A stretch of DNA of 50,529 bases from Palsa-147 sp036513895 (GTDB taxonomy: Bacteria > Acidobacteriota > Terriglobia > Acidiferrales > UBA7541): NCBI GenBank assembly GCA_036513895.1, contig DATBYF010000069.1:1-50529 (forward strand), written 5' to 3'. This document shows, piece by piece, positions 48,717-50,529 of the stretch. The notes beneath the pieces are model-generated. The model was not told where the DNA came from. It did not search any database and worked only from the letters and a program-made list of their open reading frames with translations. The first letter of the stretch is position 1. Each line of letters opens with the position of its first letter. The position numbers were made by a program, and so were the translations under genes.

Positions 48717-50529
48717 CTATCGATCATTGGGCTGAACGTAGCGGTGCGGAGGCGACATTTGCGCTTCAGCGCTGACTGTAATGGAAGCGAGCTTGTCTGC
48801 GGCGATGCCGGCGACGCCATTAACGCGCAAATGGATTTCGTATTTTCCTTCACGCGTGTAAGCGTGCGCAGCTTTGCTTCCTCGAACGGCGACGCCATCG
48901 CCAAAATCCCAAAGATAATCGATTGCGGGAACACCATCGGCCGCAGCAGTGGCAGAGAAACTAATAGTTTCGCCCATCTTGGCCTGCGTGGGTGAATTCA
49001 TGGTGATTGAAGGCGCTGCTGCGGAGATTGAGCCGTCAATTATCTTGATCAATTTTACGGTGCGGCTCGGCTGGTTATCGAGCTTCAGCTTGTCGCCGTC
49101 GAGCGCGATGTGTTGATTGCCGTTGAGGACGTCGTACAGCTCGTATGGATGCCCCGCTGTAAATTTCAGTCCAGAGAGAGTGAAGCTATGAGAACGCGGC
49201 TGATCAGTCCAATTGAAAACAGCGAGCATGGACTGGCGCTTGTCTTCATTCAGTAGCACGACGCTCGGCTGCTTATCTTCCGCGCTGTAGCTCAACAGAT
49301 CGAGCGGAACGGCGGCGCGGCCGAGCTTGGCGATTTGCACGAGATCCGCGTTTTCAACTAAAGCGACACGATCGGAATCTGCGCCTAACGTCGGTAAATC
49401 ATCGCCGATTTCAAACATTCCTCCGGATAAAGCTGCGAGAACGATGGAGACTTGCGCTTCGTTTAGAGTAAGAGCGGCGGCATTCGGATGCTCGTCGAGA
49501 ACTTGTTTCGAAACTGTGAAGGCGTCGGGATCGTTAACGAAGAAATTCCGATTCATGTAATAACGAGCAAAAATTCCCGGAGCGGATTCGAGGCTGTGAG
49601 TGAACGAGTGGCCGGTGTCGAGCGAGACGCGGCCTTCATTGACGATGCCGACGACGTTGAGCATCGCGCTGCCGTCTTTGTCGAGCAGCACGTCGTCGCC
49701 AACGGCTTCGCGAATCACTTCGAGACCGATTCTTTGCGCTTCGAGGGCCGTCGTGTGGGGGCGGTGGTAGTAGCCTTCGATCGCTGTGGTGTCCATAAAG
49801 TCGAGCTTAATGTAGCGAACGCCCCAATCGCGAACGAGGGTTCGATAAGTCTGCCGCAAATAATCCTGCGCGGCGGGATTTGTGGCGTCGAGCACGAAGA
49901 TGTGGTCGGGAATGCCTTCGTCAACGTCTCCCACGCCTATTGGTTCGCCGCGGGCATTGTGGACAAGCCAATCTCTGTGATTCTCGTATACCCACGAGCG
50001 GTCTGTGGCTTCGAAAGGCGCTGTCCAGATTCCCTGCGTTAGGCCGAGATGACCGATTTCGTGCTCAAGATCAAACATGCCGTTCGGGAATCGTGTAGCG
50101 TCTGGCGTCGCGTATTCTCCGCGGGCATATTGATAGCCTTCGTCAATGTGGAAGTAGTTGTAGCCGAAAGATTTCAAATGTTGAGCGAGCCATTGGGCGT
50201 TGGTGAGGACGTCACCCGCGGTGATTTTGTGGTAGAAGGCCGTCCAACTCCACCAGCCGAGAAGGTTGTCGCCAGTGACACGGGCATGGTGCAGATCGCG
50301 AATGGCGGCGCCGTACGCTTCGAGTTGGGCGTGATAGTCTCCGCCTGCTGCGAACATCAAACGCTCGGAGCTCATCGTAGCATCGGGAGCGAGCGGAAGG
50401 CTTAACTCGATGCGATTTTGGGCCGGCGCATTTCGGATGCCCGATTCCTCGTCTGTGGATTGGATTTCGGTGGTTCCAGTCGAGTCAACCGTGAAAGAAG
50501 CGATCTGTGCGCCCCTCGATTGGTCGCCG
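48717..50529 (-). CDS. GH36-type alpha-galactosidase with C-terminal PKD domain (5' end outside window)
   Basis: The frame stays open to the right edge, so about 603 residues are visible and the N-terminus is missing. Upstream of an internal ATG at 50375 the frame encodes beta-sandwich-like sequence (GIRNAPAQNRIELSLPLAPD). The barrel shows LLGWWSWTAFYHKITAGDVL, NYFHIDEGYQYARGEYATPD and nucleophile Asp in VRYIKLDFMD; RVSLDTGHSF is a candidate acid/base site. After a beta domain, the last ~85 residues form a PKD domain (IDYLWDFGDGVAVRGSKAAH). It hydrolyses alpha-galactosides by family; localisation unknown without the N-terminus. First visible gene of the run with aldolase, kinase and isomerase. 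Confidence 0.88.
   Translation of the reverse strand, partial: GDQSRGAQIASFTVDSTGTTEIQSTDEESGIRNAPAQNRIELSLPLAPDATMSSERLMFAAGGDYHAQLEAYGAAIRDLHHARVTGDNLLGWWSWTAFYHKITAGDVLTNAQWLAQHLKSFGYNYFHIDEGYQYARGEYATPDATRFPNGMFDLEHEIGHLGLTQGIWTAPFEATDRSWVYENHRDWLVHNARGEPIGVGDVDEGIPDHIFVLDATNPAAQDYLRQTYRTLVRDWGVRYIKLDFMDTTAIEGYYHRPHTTALEAQRIGLEVIREAVGDDVLLDKDGSAMLNVVGIVNEGRVSLDTGHSFTHSLESAPGIFARYYMNRNFFVNDPDAFTVSKQVLDEHPNAAALTLNEAQVSIVLAALSGGMFEIGDDLPTLGADSDRVALVENADLVQIAKLGRAAVPLDLLSYSAEDKQPSVVLLNEDKRQSMLAVFNWTDQPRSHSFTLSGLKFTAGHPYELYDVLNGNQHIALDGDKLKLDNQPSRTVKLIKIIDGSISAAAPSITMNSPTQAKMGETISFSATAAADGVPAIDYLWDFGDGVAVRGSKAAHAYTREGKYEIHLRVNGVAGIAADKLASITVSAEAQMSPPHRYVQPNDR

Noticed and set aside
47899..48735. 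Plus-strand frame of 278 codons over the aldolase gene
   Set aside because: Antisense to the aldolase; the aldolase frame holds the Schiff-base lysine motif and family signatures.

Overview
The window looks like a chromosome segment from an Acidobacteriota bacterium of the Terriglobia (Koribacter/Sulfotelmatobacter-like) type. I infer this from moderately high GC, an 825-residue duplicated FtsX-type permease of the 'acidobacterial duplicated orphan permease' kind, several short-palindrome repeat families between genes, many small BON/CsbD/YtxH-type stress proteins, and a tRNA-like gene with an 8/4 acceptor/T-stem layout, a type reported from Acidobacteria. No taxonomic search was possible.

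Layout. 1-12.2 kb is mostly central metabolism: glycolate oxidase Fe-S subunit, a secreted protein, an ECF sigma/anti-sigma pair, a 1.2-kb repeat-rich gap, acetyl-CoA synthetase, a PGPGW membrane protein, an adenosine-specific-kinase-family protein, a cytochrome c/sorbosone dehydrogenase fusion, then galK-galT. 12.4-30 kb is regulation: a receiver-PAS-GGDEF protein, three Crp/Fnr paralogues, a second ECF sigma, the large permease, CsbD and other small proteins, a Gfo/Idh/MocA oxidoreductase, CDF-like and Nramp-like metal transporters, and a MEDS-PAS histidine kinase with a receiver partner. 30.2-38 kb is an envelope and stress block, all on the minus strand: two BON proteins, a basic histone-like protein, a ferritin-like protein, a YtxH protein, a glycine-rich protein, then a receiver/NarX-type kinase/NarL-type regulator set and a YXWGXW-repeat protein.

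38.1-39.9 kb is an AT-rich patch, probably acquired. It has a winged-helix-like protein, the unusual tRNA-like gene, and a Panacea/SocA-type antitoxin directly coupled to a putative toxin. 40-50.5 kb is carbohydrate use: a TPR protein, an SDR dehydrogenase, a hexuronate-type MFS transporter, a sugar-binding-fold protein without signal peptide, then a minus-strand run of GH36 alpha-galactosidase with PKD domain (cut by the right edge), class I aldolase, FGGY kinase and fucose-isomerase-like protein. The last three fit an isomerase-kinase-aldolase pathway. galK and galT elsewhere in the window could take the galactose released by GH36.

The most unusual signals are: (1) the 8/4 tRNA-like gene with apparent UAU anticodon, long variable arm and G discriminator; (2) two gapless 87-bp copies of a non-coding element (68/87 identical) 39.6 kb apart in opposite orientation, each able to form two mutually exclusive hairpins; (3) a perfect 20-bp palindrome before one crp/fnr gene with a 16/20 match before the diguanylate cyclase gene; (4) three families of palindromic or inverted-repeat intergenic elements, each present three times.
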